NCBI RefSeq assembly: GCF_042688385.1
Contig: NZ_JBHUPY010000001.1
Location: 496,001 to 560,000, forward strand
Reading direction: 5' to 3'
DNA: 64,000 nucleotides
Source of the DNA: Herpetosiphon sp042688385
GTDB lineage: Bacteria; Chloroflexota; Chloroflexia; Chloroflexales; Herpetosiphonaceae
Shown piece after piece: positions 1 to 9,144 of this stretch. A program made the translations under genes and the position numbers. The first letter of the stretch is position 1, and each line of letters begins with the position of its first letter. The notes beneath the pieces were generated by a model. It was not told the DNA's origin. It did not search any database and was given only the letters and a program-made list of their open reading frames with translations.

Positions 1-4
1 ACCT

Positions 5-1876
5 ATGGCTGAGCAACACGACGTTGCCAACGAGCGCGAACAGTTTCAATTTCAAGCTGAAATTCAACAAGTTTTACATATTTTGATTCACTCGCTGTAT
101 ACGCACCGCGAGATTTTTGTGCGCGAATTAATTTCGAATGCCTCCGATGCCTTGAATCGGGTGCAATTCGAGATGTTGACCAACCAAGATGTGCGCGATC
201 CTGAGTTGGAATTGGCAATCACGCTCGAAGCCGATAAAGATGCCCGCATCATTCGGATCAGCGATACTGGCATCGGCATGACCCGCGATGATATGATTAA
301 AAACTTGGGGACGGTTGCCCAATCAGGTGCAAAGGCCTTCTTGCAAAAGCTCGGCGAAGCCAACCCAACCAATAGCAGCGAAATTATTGGTCAATTTGGC
401 GTAGGCTTCTACTCGGTCTTTATGGCCGCCGATGAAGTACGGGTTACTTCCTTGTCGCACCAGCCCGATGCAACTGCATGGCGCTGGACTTCGCGCGGCG
501 AAGCAACCTATACCTTGGAAGCAGCCGAACGCAGCGAACGCGGCACGACGATCGAAATCGTGCTCAAAGAAGATGCAGAAGAATACGCCGAACGCTGGAA
601 ACTTGAACAAATTGTGCGCCAACACTCAAATTTCGTGGCCTTCCCAATCTATTCAGCTGAGGGCGACGAAAAGAAGGTGCTCAATCAACGCACCGCTCTG
701 TGGCGCAAGCAACCACGCGAAGTCACCCAAGAAGAATATAATGATTTCTATCGCCAAACCACGATGGATTTCAGCGAACCACTGAGCACTGTGCATATCA
801 GCACCGATGCACCAGTCGATTTGCATGCAATTTTGTTCTTGCCCGCCAAACGCGAGCAAGGCATGATGCGCCAAATTCCTGATCCAGGCTTGAAGCTCTA
901 CTCGCGCAAGGTGCTCATCCAAGATCGCAATGAAGAATTGTTGCCCAAGCATTTGCGCTTTGTCCAAGGCGTGGTCGATTCGGAAGATCTGCCGTTGAAT
1001 GTCTCGCGGGAAACGGTGCAAAGCAGCGGGACGTTGCGCCAAATTGCCAAAATTATCACCAACAAAATCACCAAAGAAATTGAAACGTTGGCCGATAACG
1101 ATGCCGATAAATTTGCTGATTTCTGGCGTGAATTTGGGCCATATTTCAAAGAAGGCTTGGTCACTGATCCCGGCACGCGCAGCCAAATCGAACCACTTTT
1201 GCGCTTCCACTCGACCAACAGCGAGGGCTTGACCAAGCTCAGCGAGTATGTCGAACGCATGAAGGAAGGCCAAGAAGATATTTATTATGTGATTGCCGAC
1301 AATGTGGAAACCGCCCGTCGTTCGCCGCACCTCGATTATTTCAACGAACGCGGCTACGAAGTGCTGTTGATGCATGAAACAATCGATAGCTTTGTTATCT
1401 CAAGCTTGCGCGATTTCCAAGGCAAAAAACTGCGCTCAGTCGATGATGCCGATATTGCTGGCGACGATGTTGAGCTGGAAGGCGCGCTCTCAGCTGCAAC
1501 CCTCGGCCAACTTGGCGACCGCATCAAAGAATTATTGGGCGAGCAAATTAGCGAAGTTCGTGGCTCGAAGTTGCTGCGCAGCAATCCGGTGCGTTTGGCC
1601 GCAGCTGGCGATGATATGGGCCGCGATATGGATCGCATCCGGCGTTTGATGGGCCAAGAATATAGCGTGCCAAGCAGAATTCTTGAACTCAACCCACGCC
1701 ACGCAATTGTGCATAACTTGGCAGCATTGCTCGACGAGCCAGATCAAGGCGAGTTGTTCAAGGTTGCGGTTGAGCAATTGTATGGTACGGCTTTGTTGGG
1801 CGAAGGCTTGCACCCCAACCCCAGCGAGTTGATCAGCGGCGTACACGCCTTGATCGCCGCCGCCACTAAAAAATAA
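5..1876 (+). CDS. htpG: Molecular chaperone HtpG (Hsp90 family)
   Basis: Cytosolic ATP-dependent chaperone of 623 residues, the usual bacterial Hsp90 length. The N-terminal GHKL ATPase has ELISNASDA at residues 41-49, DTGIGM at 87-92 and the glycine-rich lid FGVGFYS at 131-137. The middle domain carries NVSRETVQ and the rest matches the C-terminal dimerisation domain. The start ATG lies 4 bases from the window edge, so its ribosome-binding site and promoter cannot be seen. It is followed by a small inverted repeat that may act as its terminator. The family assignment is certain. Confidence 0.97.
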   Translation: MAEQHDVANEREQFQFQAEIQQVLHILIHSLYTHREIFVRELISNASDALNRVQFEMLTNQDVRDPELELAITLEADKDARIIRISDTGIGMTRDDMIKNLGTVAQSGAKAFLQKLGEANPTNSSEIIGQFGVGFYSVFMAADEVRVTSLSHQPDATAWRWTSRGEATYTLEAAERSERGTTIEIVLKEDAEEYAERWKLEQIVRQHSNFVAFPIYSAEGDEKKVLNQRTALWRKQPREVTQEEYNDFYRQTTMDFSEPLSTVHISTDAPVDLHAILFLPAKREQGMMRQIPDPGLKLYSRKVLIQDRNEELLPKHLRFVQGVVDSEDLPLNVSRETVQSSGTLRQIAKIITNKITKEIETLADNDADKFADFWREFGPYFKEGLVTDPGTRSQIEPLLRFHSTNSEGLTKLSEYVERMKEGQEDIYYVIADNVETARRSPHLDYFNERGYEVLLMHETIDSFVISSLRDFQGKKLRSVDDADIAGDDVELEGALSAATLGQLGDRIKELLGEQISEVRGSKLLRSNPVRLAAAGDDMGRDMDRIRRLMGQEYSVPSRILELNPRHAIVHNLAALLDEPDQGELFKVAVEQLYGTALLGEGLHPNPSELISGVHALIAAATKK

Positions 1877-2229
1877 TACGTTTGAGATCCCCTCACCCCA
1901 ACCTCTCTCCCACCTAGCGGGAGAGGGGCTTTTGGTTTAAGAAGGGGACTTTGTAACCACGAGAATCCCCAACCTGCGACCGATTTTACTCCAACTACTT
2001 CAGCCTATGCTTAGCAACGTTAAGTTGTACGTGTAATGGTTCATTGCGTTAACGATAGATTGCCCCCTCACCCCCTAGCCCAATCTCCCGCCCGCAAGGC
2101 GAGGGGGAAACACGAAAATAGTGCTCCCCTCGCCCGCGTTCAGTGGGAGAGGGGCTGGGGATGAGGGCATGAATCTCGTTGCCAATCTAACGAACCACTA
2201 CATGGACGTTCTAGCAAATGAGGTGAACG
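1877..2229. repeat. Intergenic palindromic repeats: partial copy and one complete MITE-like element
   Basis: No gene is seen here. At 1889-1930 lies a fragment with the words CCCTCACCCCAACC and GGGAGAGGGG, which can fold and may stop htpG transcription. At 2032-2202 lies a fuller element. It starts TGTAATGGTTCAT and ends in an inverted version of that word (2190-2202), with convergent C-rich and G-rich arms between. The same architecture recurs at 30984-31180 and 43143-43336, so this is one dispersed family. Confidence 0.7.
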
Positions 2230-2766
2230 ATGAGTGATGAGTTTGTAGCCTTTCCCAAAATTGCTCGCTTGGCACGCCAAATTATTGTGACCGAGAAAAT
2301 TGATGGCACCAATGCCTGTATTTCGATTAATCAACAGGGCGAGATTCGGGCTGGCAGCAGAAGCCGCTGGATAACCGTTGATGATGATAACTATGGATTT
2401 GCGGCGTGGGTTGCTGCCAACCACAATGCACTGCTTGAGCTGGGCGTTGGTACGCACCATGGCGAATGGTTTGGCCACCGCGTTGGCAAGCGCCAATATG
2501 GGCTGAACGAACGGCGCTTTGCCTTGTTCAATACCTCGCGCTGGAACGCCGAAAATTGCCCTGCTTGCTGCGAGGTTGTGCCCGTGCTCTACGATGGTAT
2601 TTTTGATACTGCTGCTATCGAAGCATGTTTGGACGATTTGCGCATCAATGGCAGCCATATGGTTGCTGGCTTTATGCAGCCGGAAGGCGTGATTATCTAT
2701 CACACTGCTGCCGACATCTTTTTCAAAAAAACCATGCCCAACGATGGAGCCAAAGGCAAAATTTAA
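2230..2766 (+). CDS. Small RNA-ligase-domain protein (Rnl2/DRB0094-like)
   Basis: A 178-residue protein with nucleotidyltransferase signatures. EKIDGTNA at residues 22-29 matches motif I, in which K23 would be adenylated. A glycine-rich stretch with HHGEWFGHR and a late EGVIIYH resemble ligase motifs III and IV. RNA ligases of this family seal RNA nicks through a covalent lysyl-AMP. At 178 residues it is a minimal adenylation domain with little room for a C-terminal domain. The start has GAGGTG about 5 bases upstream. It stands alone between a repeat element and a strong terminator. It could also act on another nucleic-acid substrate, and the biological target is unknown. Confidence 0.75.
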   Translation: MSDEFVAFPKIARLARQIIVTEKIDGTNACISINQQGEIRAGSRSRWITVDDDNYGFAAWVAANHNALLELGVGTHHGEWFGHRVGKRQYGLNERRFALFNTSRWNAENCPACCEVVPVLYDGIFDTAAIEACLDDLRINGSHMVAGFMQPEGVIIYHTAADIFFKKTMPNDGAKGKI

Positions 2767-2794
2767 ACAATAAACATCGATCTTAATCAAACAG

Positions 2795-2826
2795 GCGCGC
2801 GATCAAGCTTGATCGCGCGCTTTTTT
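2795..2826 (+). terminator. Rho-independent terminator after the RNA ligase gene
   Basis: A perfect 26-base palindrome (2795-2820, arms GCGCGCGATCAAG) is followed directly by six T residues. Confidence 0.9.
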
Positions 2827-2860
2827 CATTCAAATTCTAAAGAAATACTTAAGATTTTAA

Positions 2861-2888
2861 TTGACTCTTTACAAATTTATACTATTAT
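2861..2888 (+). promoter_or_regulatory. Sigma-70-type promoter for the GH26 gene
   Basis: TTGACT at 2861-2866, a 16-base spacer, and TATTAT at 2883-2888. It lies about 130 bases before the chosen start of the mannanase gene in an AT-rich stretch after the previous terminator. Seen by eye only. Confidence 0.6.
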
Positions 2889-3020
2889 CGCTGATGGGAA
2901 TGTTCCTGCATTCGCTCTGGACTCTTGGACATTCGCACGTGTAGCCATCGCATCCTAGCCTCGTTCTACCCACGATCAATACCCAACGCTGAGTGTCCTC
3001 AATCAAAGGAGATTGTCGCT

Positions 3021-5105
3021 ATGTGGTCGAACCTAAGCCGTTCGCGGTCGTTGTTGACCATTGCGCTCCTTGGGGTCTTGCTTGGTTCACTGAGTTTGTT
3101 ACCAACGCACACCACCAAGGCCGCGATTACCGCCTATCAAGCCGCCGATCCGAATCTCGCCCCGTATGCCCAAAATGTGCTCGATCGTTTCGTCCAATAC
3201 AAAGGTCAGTATTGGCTCGGCGGTCAGCAAGAAGTGCACTGGGATAATGGCCGCAAAGACGAAATGTCGAACGCCGTCTATGCCCGCACCAATCCCCAAC
3301 GCTACCCCGCCCTGCGCGGCTGGGATTTTCCCATCGGCGGCGCATTGCCCAACGATGGCCAATGGATGATCGACGCGATTATCAGCGATTGGACTAACGC
3401 CAAGGTTATTCCAACCATCAGCCAACACTGGACTCCCGTTGCCAGCCAAGGCACCAACCACCAAGATATGTTCACCGTGGTTGATATCGACAATATGTTT
3501 GTCAACGGCACAACTGAGCGCAATAATTATTTGATTTGGCTCGATAATATTGCCGATGATTTGCAACAACTCGAAGATGCCAACGTGCCAGTGCTATGGC
3601 GACCATACCACGAGGCTGGTGGCGGTTGGTTCTGGTGGGATAAAGATAATGGCGCGACCAATTATCGCCGCCTTTGGGATGATATGTTCAGCTATTTGGT
3701 GACCACTCGTGGCCTGCACAACTTGATCTGGGTTTGGACACCTGGAGTCAAAGGGGTCAGCACCGCTTGGTATCCCGATGGCCAAGCAGATATTTTGGGC
3801 AGCGACGTGTACAACGAAACCTCGGGCAATTATGTCAGCTGGTACGAAGATCTTGGCCGTTTTTCGCAAACCAAGATTAAAGCCCTCAGCGAAACCGACT
3901 ATATGATGGACCCAGCGCTTTTGAGCAGCGCCCCCTTTGCCTACTTTATGATCTGGCATACCGATATGTTTTATCGCAATAGCGATAGCCGGATTCAGAG
4001 CACCTATGCCCACTGGGCAACCTTGAATCGAACCAATGTTGGCCAGCTTTGGAATGGTACGCTTGGGATCGCTCCCACAGCGACCCCAGGTACGCCAACC
4101 CCAACTCCATTGCCCGGCATCGTCGTCAGCGATTTCGAAGATGGCATGCTGCAAGGCTGGACTGGCTCGAATTTAATTTCTGGGCCGGTTGTAACTACTG
4201 ATTGGGCCGCCAATGGCCAACGTGGCATCAAAGCCCAAGTTGATTTGGCCGCTACGCCAGCAGCAATTCAGTTGCCAATTCAGCTAAACTTGGCAGGCCA
4301 ATCACGCATCCAAATTCGCTTGAGCGCCCAAAATTTTGGGAACGGTCTCAACGCCAAGCTCTACATCAAAACTGGCAGCGCTTGGAATTGGAAAGATAGC
4401 GGCACAGTGTTGCTTGATTCAGGCACCAGCTTGCTGACGATTGAATTAGCTGGTGTACCAGATATTAACCAAGTGCGCGAGTTGGGGGTTGAATTCAATG
4501 CCTTGACTGGCAACACTGGCACGGCAACGATCTACGCCGATTATTTGACGGTTGGTGTGATCAATACTAATCAGCCAACCCCAACTCCGGGGCCAATCGC
4601 CACGGCTACGCGCACGCCAACTCAAGTGCCAACGGCGACTTCGACCAGCGTGCCAACCGCCACCCGCACGCCAACGCAAGGCCCAACTTCGACTTCAATC
4701 AGCATTCCAACGGCGACTTCGACCAGCGTGCCAACCGCAACCCGAATTCCCACCCAAGTGCCAACTGCCATCCCAACCAACACTGGCGGCGCTTGCAAGG
4801 TCGAGTTTAAAGTCCCAAGCCAATGGGGCTCGGGCTTCATTGCCGATGTTACCGTGACCAACCTGCAAGCAAGTGCCTTGAATGGCTGGAACGTCAAGTT
4901 CAACTTGCCCAACGGCCAAACCATCAGCAACCTGTGGAATGGCACGGTCAGCCAAACTGGCAGCGCAGTCACGGTCAGCAACGCTGGCTGGAATGGCTCG
5001 ATTGCAGGCAACGGTGGCAGCGTCAACTTTGGCTTCCAAGGTGTTGGTAGCCCACCAAGCTTGGCCAGCAGCGCCTTCCAACTCAATGGCGTAACCTGCC
5101 AATAA
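3021..5105 (+). CDS. Secreted GH26 beta-mannanase with two carbohydrate-binding modules
   Basis: A 694-residue exported glycoside hydrolase for beta-mannan. I chose ATG 3021 because AAAGGAG lies 9 bases upstream and the protein then opens with a clean signal peptide cut near residue 34. An ATG 32 codons earlier in the same frame has no such site. The GH26 domain (about 36-345) holds WRPYHEAGGGW, with candidate acid/base E198, and LSETDY, with candidate nucleophile E291. A beta-sandwich module (about 370-520) follows, then a Thr/Pro linker with PTATSTSVPTATRTP-like repeats, then a C-terminal CBM2 (about 595-694) with conserved tryptophans and a Cys pair. It would degrade plant or algal mannan outside the cell. 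It is monocistronic, with its own promoter and terminator. Confidence 0.92.
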   Translation: MWSNLSRSRSLLTIALLGVLLGSLSLLPTHTTKAAITAYQAADPNLAPYAQNVLDRFVQYKGQYWLGGQQEVHWDNGRKDEMSNAVYARTNPQRYPALRGWDFPIGGALPNDGQWMIDAIISDWTNAKVIPTISQHWTPVASQGTNHQDMFTVVDIDNMFVNGTTERNNYLIWLDNIADDLQQLEDANVPVLWRPYHEAGGGWFWWDKDNGATNYRRLWDDMFSYLVTTRGLHNLIWVWTPGVKGVSTAWYPDGQADILGSDVYNETSGNYVSWYEDLGRFSQTKIKALSETDYMMDPALLSSAPFAYFMIWHTDMFYRNSDSRIQSTYAHWATLNRTNVGQLWNGTLGIAPTATPGTPTPTPLPGIVVSDFEDGMLQGWTGSNLISGPVVTTDWAANGQRGIKAQVDLAATPAAIQLPIQLNLAGQSRIQIRLSAQNFGNGLNAKLYIKTGSAWNWKDSGTVLLDSGTSLLTIELAGVPDINQVRELGVEFNALTGNTGTATIYADYLTVGVINTNQPTPTPGPIATATRTPTQVPTATSTSVPTATRTPTQGPTSTSISIPTATSTSVPTATRIPTQVPTAIPTNTGGACKVEFKVPSQWGSGFIADVTVTNLQASALNGWNVKFNLPNGQTISNLWNGTVSQTGSAVTVSNAGWNGSIAGNGGSVNFGFQGVGSPPSLASSAFQLNGVTCQ

Positions 5106-5121
5106 ACTACATTTCAACGCA

Positions 5122-5162
5122 CCAACGACGATCTCAGCAATGGGATCGTCGTTGGTTTTTTT
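5122..5162 (+). terminator. Terminator of the GH26 gene
   Basis: A 12-base stem CCAACGACGATC pairs with GATCGTCGTTGG around a 10-base loop, followed by seven T residues. Confidence 0.92.
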
Positions 5163-5165
5163 AAT

Positions 5166-5445
5166 CCTCTCACCCCAACCCTCTCCCGTGGCGCGGGCGA
5201 GGGGCTTTAACGATGTGATTTTTACGTGATTGGTGGTGAACATGGGTGCTCCCCTCGCCCGCGTTTTCGTGGGAGAGGGGGTTGGGGGTGAGGGAATGCT
5301 CCACCGCCGACCAATCGCTCTTAATTAAAAGGAGAGGGGCTGAGGGCGAGGGGCTTTAACGATGTGGTTTTTACGTGATTGGTGGTGAACATGGGTGCTC
5401 CCCCTCGCCCGCGTTTTCGTGGGAGAGGGGGTTGGGGGGTGAGGG
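5166..5445. repeat. Two head-to-tail partial copies of the palindromic repeat
   Basis: Two copies (5166-5294 and about 5331-5445) share an almost identical core running from GAGGGGCTTTAACGATGTG to the G-rich right arm, offset by about 149 bases. Each pairs a C-rich left arm with a G-rich right arm. The outer 13-base ends seen in the complete elements are missing. The gap between the two genes holds no other recognisable feature apart from a weak promoter. Confidence 0.7.
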
Positions 5446-5478
5446 AATTCATTTTGCACCTAGGTGCTAGCTTGCTGC

Positions 5479-5487
5479 TGGTATGAT
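5479..5487 (+). promoter_or_regulatory. Possible extended -10 promoter of the sensor kinase
   Basis: TGGTATGAT fits an extended -10 element 29 bases before the kinase start. No good -35 hexamer is visible. Confidence 0.3.
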
Positions 5488-5515
5488 GAAATCATTGGCT
5501 TATAGGTAGCATTCA

Positions 5516-7651
5516 ATGATTTTTATTCTGCAATCGATTGCCCTCGCAATTTCCATTTTTAATGCAATTATCTGTTTATGGCTGGGCATGACCGTGACGC
5601 TTGATGGCGGGCGTGAACGTGGCCCGCGCTTGGCGGCGGCTGGTTTGCTGATGGCTGGCGTGTTCTTTTTGATTCACGCGGCGATTATTGGCCGTGGCCC
5701 GCCGGTGGTTGATGTTGGCTTGCCCTTTTGGTGGCGGGTTATCAGCGTGGTTTCGTTGCTCGCACCCTATGCTTGGTATGCCACAATGATTTGGTATACG
5801 GGCGTGAGCGGCCAAAGCCTGCGTATTCATAAATTGCTGCTGTTTACGATGGGCATTTTTATTGGGATTTTGGGCCTAGTGCTGACCGCAATTTACCCGT
5901 TGCCCCAAGAAGCCCGCATTTTGGCCTTGAAATTTGTGCCCGCATGGCTGGTTGCCAACTTGCCATTTATCGTCGCAGGCTATCTTTTGGCCTTGATAAT
6001 GTGTTTTAGCCTGCCAATTCATGCCTTGCTGACTGGCCCCGGGCGGCGCAATAATCTGCCACATCAAGCGTGGTTGCGGGTGCGATCGTGGCTAATTCGC
6101 ACCTCATTACTTGGTTTGCTGGCGGGAATTGTGGCCCTGATCGGTGCCGTGGTGGTCTTTTCGCAAGGCTCCTCGGTGCGCACGCCAGAGGTGGCATGGC
6201 TGGCCGATCGCGCAATCGAACTTTTTTTTCAATTAGATGTGATGGTGTTGATTGTGGTTGCGGCCGCCTTGGGTGCTGCTGGCCAAGCCATGGGTGCTTA
6301 TGCCGCCTTTACCGATCGCCCCTTGCCACAGTGGAACCGCATCGATCAATGGCGTTGGTTGGTGGCAATTGCTGGCGGTTTTGCCTTGATGGTCGGCGTT
6401 AGTTCTGCCTTGCAAGTTGCCTCGATCTATATTGTGTTGTTTGCGACAACCTTGGCTTCGTTGGCCTATGGCTTGTTGAGTTGGCGCTATCGGGTTGAGC
6501 ATGAAGCCTTTATGGAGCGCTTGCGGCCTTTCGTCGGCAGCTTGCACTTTCAAGATCGCTTGCTTGATGGCGGAGCCAGCCTTTCTGCTTCGGTCGAGGG
6601 CTTGGTCGAGGCGATTAGCCGCGATGTGTTGCGCGCCGAACGTGCTTGCTTATTGTTGCGTGATGCAGTACCTGGCTTGCCCAAAGTAATCAGCTATCAT
6701 TGGGGCCAAACGCCAACCCCCATTCTTGAGCAATTGCCAATTTCCTCAGAACGCCGTACCTCGGGGATTCAATTAAAAGCCCAAAGCGGGGCTGAATGGG
6801 CCATTCCATTGTGGGATGGTCGCGGTTTGGCTGGGGCATTGGTGCTTGGTTCTCCCCAAAGCGGCGCGGTGTATAGCGAGGAATTAATGGAAGTTGCGGC
6901 GGCCTGCTGCGCCCGTTTGACCGATGCCTTGGCTGGCGAACGGGCGGCGCGCATGTTGGGCGATGTGTTGCGCCAGCGAATTGCCGAAGTCAAAGTGTTG
7001 GGCAGCCAAGGCCGCCGCACCTTGCACGACGATGTGTTGCCGCAAATTCACGCCGCGCTGATTCATTTGAGTGCAGTTTCGGCCAACGACCCACTGGCCC
7101 AACAAACGATTCAGGCTTTATCCGAGGCTCATACCAAACTTTCGGCGTTGATTCGCTCGTTGCCGCCTGCAACGCCGCATCGCTTGGCTCAAGGTGGCTT
7201 GGCGCAAACCTTGCACGATATGGTTTTGGTTGATTTTGGCAATGCCTTTGATCAGGTAACGTATCGCGTTGCCCCCGCTGCTGAAGCCCGTTTGGCCGAT
7301 ACCCCGCAGTTTATTGGCGAAGTGATTAGCTATGCCTTGCAAGAAACATTGCGCAATGCAGCCCGCCATGCTCGTGGCAACGATCCGCGCCGCCACTTGA
7401 ATCTCAACGTTCAGATCGATTGGCAACATGGCTTGGTGGTCGATATTCGTGACGATGGCGTGGGCATGAGCGCAAATCCATCAAGCTCTGCTGGCAGCGG
7501 CAGCGGCCTGCGATTACATCGCGGCTTGTTGATGGTGATTGGCGGCAGCCTGACAATTTCCACTCCTGCCCAAGGCGGCACGCAGATTCATATGCAAGTG
7601 CCTGAAGAGTTGTGGAATTTGCCAGTGCTTGAGCCAGAAGAAATTGCTTGA
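5516..7651 (+). CDS. Membrane sensor histidine kinase with GAF domain (NarL/DesK-type)
   Basis: A 711-residue sensor kinase. About 310 N-terminal residues hold roughly eight hydrophobic segments, reminiscent of a 7TM-type sensor module. A GAF-like region follows (about 340-480). The phosphoacceptor box is LHDDVLPQIH with H504, the HisKA_3 form used by NarL/DesK-type kinases. The HATPase_c domain (about 590-700) has an N-box around NAARHARG and the G-box DDGVGM. It should autophosphorylate and pass phosphate to a LuxR/NarL-type regulator, but none lies next to it. Its stop is only 4 bases from the stop of the convergent glycosyltransferase gene, with no terminator between. Confidence 0.87.
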   Translation: MIFILQSIALAISIFNAIICLWLGMTVTLDGGRERGPRLAAAGLLMAGVFFLIHAAIIGRGPPVVDVGLPFWWRVISVVSLLAPYAWYATMIWYTGVSGQSLRIHKLLLFTMGIFIGILGLVLTAIYPLPQEARILALKFVPAWLVANLPFIVAGYLLALIMCFSLPIHALLTGPGRRNNLPHQAWLRVRSWLIRTSLLGLLAGIVALIGAVVVFSQGSSVRTPEVAWLADRAIELFFQLDVMVLIVVAAALGAAGQAMGAYAAFTDRPLPQWNRIDQWRWLVAIAGGFALMVGVSSALQVASIYIVLFATTLASLAYGLLSWRYRVEHEAFMERLRPFVGSLHFQDRLLDGGASLSASVEGLVEAISRDVLRAERACLLLRDAVPGLPKVISYHWGQTPTPILEQLPISSERRTSGIQLKAQSGAEWAIPLWDGRGLAGALVLGSPQSGAVYSEELMEVAAACCARLTDALAGERAARMLGDVLRQRIAEVKVLGSQGRRTLHDDVLPQIHAALIHLSAVSANDPLAQQTIQALSEAHTKLSALIRSLPPATPHRLAQGGLAQTLHDMVLVDFGNAFDQVTYRVAPAAEARLADTPQFIGEVISYALQETLRNAARHARGNDPRRHLNLNVQIDWQHGLVVDIRDDGVGMSANPSSSAGSGSGLRLHRGLLMVIGGSLTISTPAQGGTQIHMQVPEELWNLPVLEPEEIA

Positions 7652-7655
7652 ATCC

Positions 7656-8909
7656 TTAGCGATTTAATCCACGATGAATCTGATCGAGTGCCTGCGCCGT
7701 GCCATGCTCAGCTTGAATCTGCTCGCCAAGCTGGGCTGCACGCTCGCGAATCGCTGTTTGCTTGGTTACCTGATTGATTGCCGCAACCAAGCGATCGAGC
7801 GTCAGTTGCTTGCGCGGAATGGGCGCAGAACCTACGCCAAGCTCAGCAACCCGCCGCCCCCAGAATGGTTGATCGAAGGAAAATGGTACGACGATTGAGG
7901 GCTTGCCACTGCGTAACGCCGCGCCAGTTGTGCCAGCGCCGCCATGATGCACAATCGCCGCCATTTGGGGGAAAAGCCAATAATGTGGCACATCCTTAAC
8001 GAACAACAGCTGTTCGTTAGCATCCGTCGTTTCGCCTAAAGCTCCCCAGCCGCCAGCCAAAATTCCCCGTTGCCCTGTGCTCGCTAAGGCCTCGCTCACA
8101 AGCTTGGTTAATTGCTGTGGATCTCCGCCCATCATGCTGCCAAAGCCAATATAAATTGGTGCAGGCCCAGCAGCGAGAAAATCGGTTAGTTCAGCTGGTG
8201 GCGACCAGTCGCTCGACGGCGGCAGAAACCAAAATCCTGTAACTTGGTGTTGAGCGGGCCAGTCGTTTGGGCGAGGCATCACATAGTTGCTATAGGCATG
8301 CAGCCGTAGCGCAACCTGCCCACGAATCTTGGCAAATGGGCTACCGAAGCCATACGGTGGCAAGCCAAGCACCTGTGTTCGCACTCTATTAACAGTTGGT
8401 CGGAAAATTTGCCAAAAAATCTGCTCAAACCCAAGGTGGGTCAGATAGTTGGCAACGCCACCAAGTTTTAGCCAGCTTGGGGCAATCGGCGATGGAAATG
8501 CGCTGGTGGGAGTTACTGGTTGCAGCACTGCTTCGATAAACGGCACTCCGATTTTTTCGGCGAAGCTGGCAGTTTGGGGACCAGTGCCAATGATGCAATC
8601 AGTGCCTTGGCATGCGTGCAAGGTTTCGTGGGCAACTTGCTCAATCAGCTCATTTAATTCATTGCGCAAGCTTTTTAACAAACGGATCGAATTCTGCGAT
8701 TTGCCTAAGCTTGCCATTCGTTCGCGCAAGTAGGCTTGGATGTCAACCCCAACCGAGGCAAACGGCACGCCTGCTGCTTGGCTCAAATCGGCAAAATTGG
8801 CAGGGCCAATCAGCTTAACGGTATGCCCAACGTGATGTAATGCCCGGCCAAGCGCCAAATAGGGCTGTACATCGCCCCGCGAACCGTAACTCACAATCGT
8901 AATATCCAT
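7656..8909 (-). CDS. GT1-family glycosyltransferase (UGT / sterol-glucosyltransferase-like)
   Basis: A 417-residue soluble glycosyltransferase of GT-B fold. The N-terminus has the SYGSRGDVQPY signature of bacterial and fungal UGT-like enzymes. The C-terminal donor site has HHGGAGTT followed by PFSFDQPFWG, which binds the nucleotide-sugar. Such enzymes glycosylate lipids, sterols or polyketides. The acceptor here is unknown and no biosynthetic cluster surrounds it. The ATG is preceded by GAGGT at 7 bases. It is a single gene converging on the kinase gene. Confidence 0.88.
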   Translation of the reverse strand: MDITIVSYGSRGDVQPYLALGRALHHVGHTVKLIGPANFADLSQAAGVPFASVGVDIQAYLRERMASLGKSQNSIRLLKSLRNELNELIEQVAHETLHACQGTDCIIGTGPQTASFAEKIGVPFIEAVLQPVTPTSAFPSPIAPSWLKLGGVANYLTHLGFEQIFWQIFRPTVNRVRTQVLGLPPYGFGSPFAKIRGQVALRLHAYSNYVMPRPNDWPAQHQVTGFWFLPPSSDWSPPAELTDFLAAGPAPIYIGFGSMMGGDPQQLTKLVSEALASTGQRGILAGGWGALGETTDANEQLLFVKDVPHYWLFPQMAAIVHHGGAGTTGAALRSGKPSIVVPFSFDQPFWGRRVAELGVGSAPIPRKQLTLDRLVAAINQVTKQTAIRERAAQLGEQIQAEHGTAQALDQIHRGLNR

Positions 8910-9030
8910 CGACGATACCTCATGTCTAGGCCATGTATGGATCGGTTTCGCTTGATTACTATGTAATAAATATCACAATCTAGGGCAAGTGTCTAGGATA
9001 AAGGGAGGAATTGGTTGCGGAAACAAAAAA

Positions 9031-9074
9031 GCAGCTAAAACCACAAACGGCTCGCATAATGGAGCCGCTTGTGG
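9031..9074 (-). terminator. Terminator of the glycerol-3-phosphate operon
   Basis: On the minus strand, CCACAAGCGGCTC pairs with GAGCCGTTTGTGG (one G-U), followed by a T-rich tract (TTTTAGCTGCTTTTTTG). It lies 70 bases after the glpD stop. The 8910-9144 gap holds nothing else recognisable. Confidence 0.8.
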
Positions 9075-9144
9075 GAGAGAAGAGAGAGGAGAAGGTTTGA
9101 TTGCATTATAGCTTGCTTCACTGCATTGTCAAATTAGAGCAACA

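Noticed and set aside
653..1375. Long open frame (240 codons) on the strand opposite htpG
   Set aside because: It lies fully within htpG, has no ribosome site and reads as a typical antisense shadow of a codon-biased gene.
2140..2790. Open frame of 216 codons opposite the RNA ligase gene
   Set aside because: It runs through a repeat element and a terminator palindrome, has no ribosome site, and mirrors the real gene.
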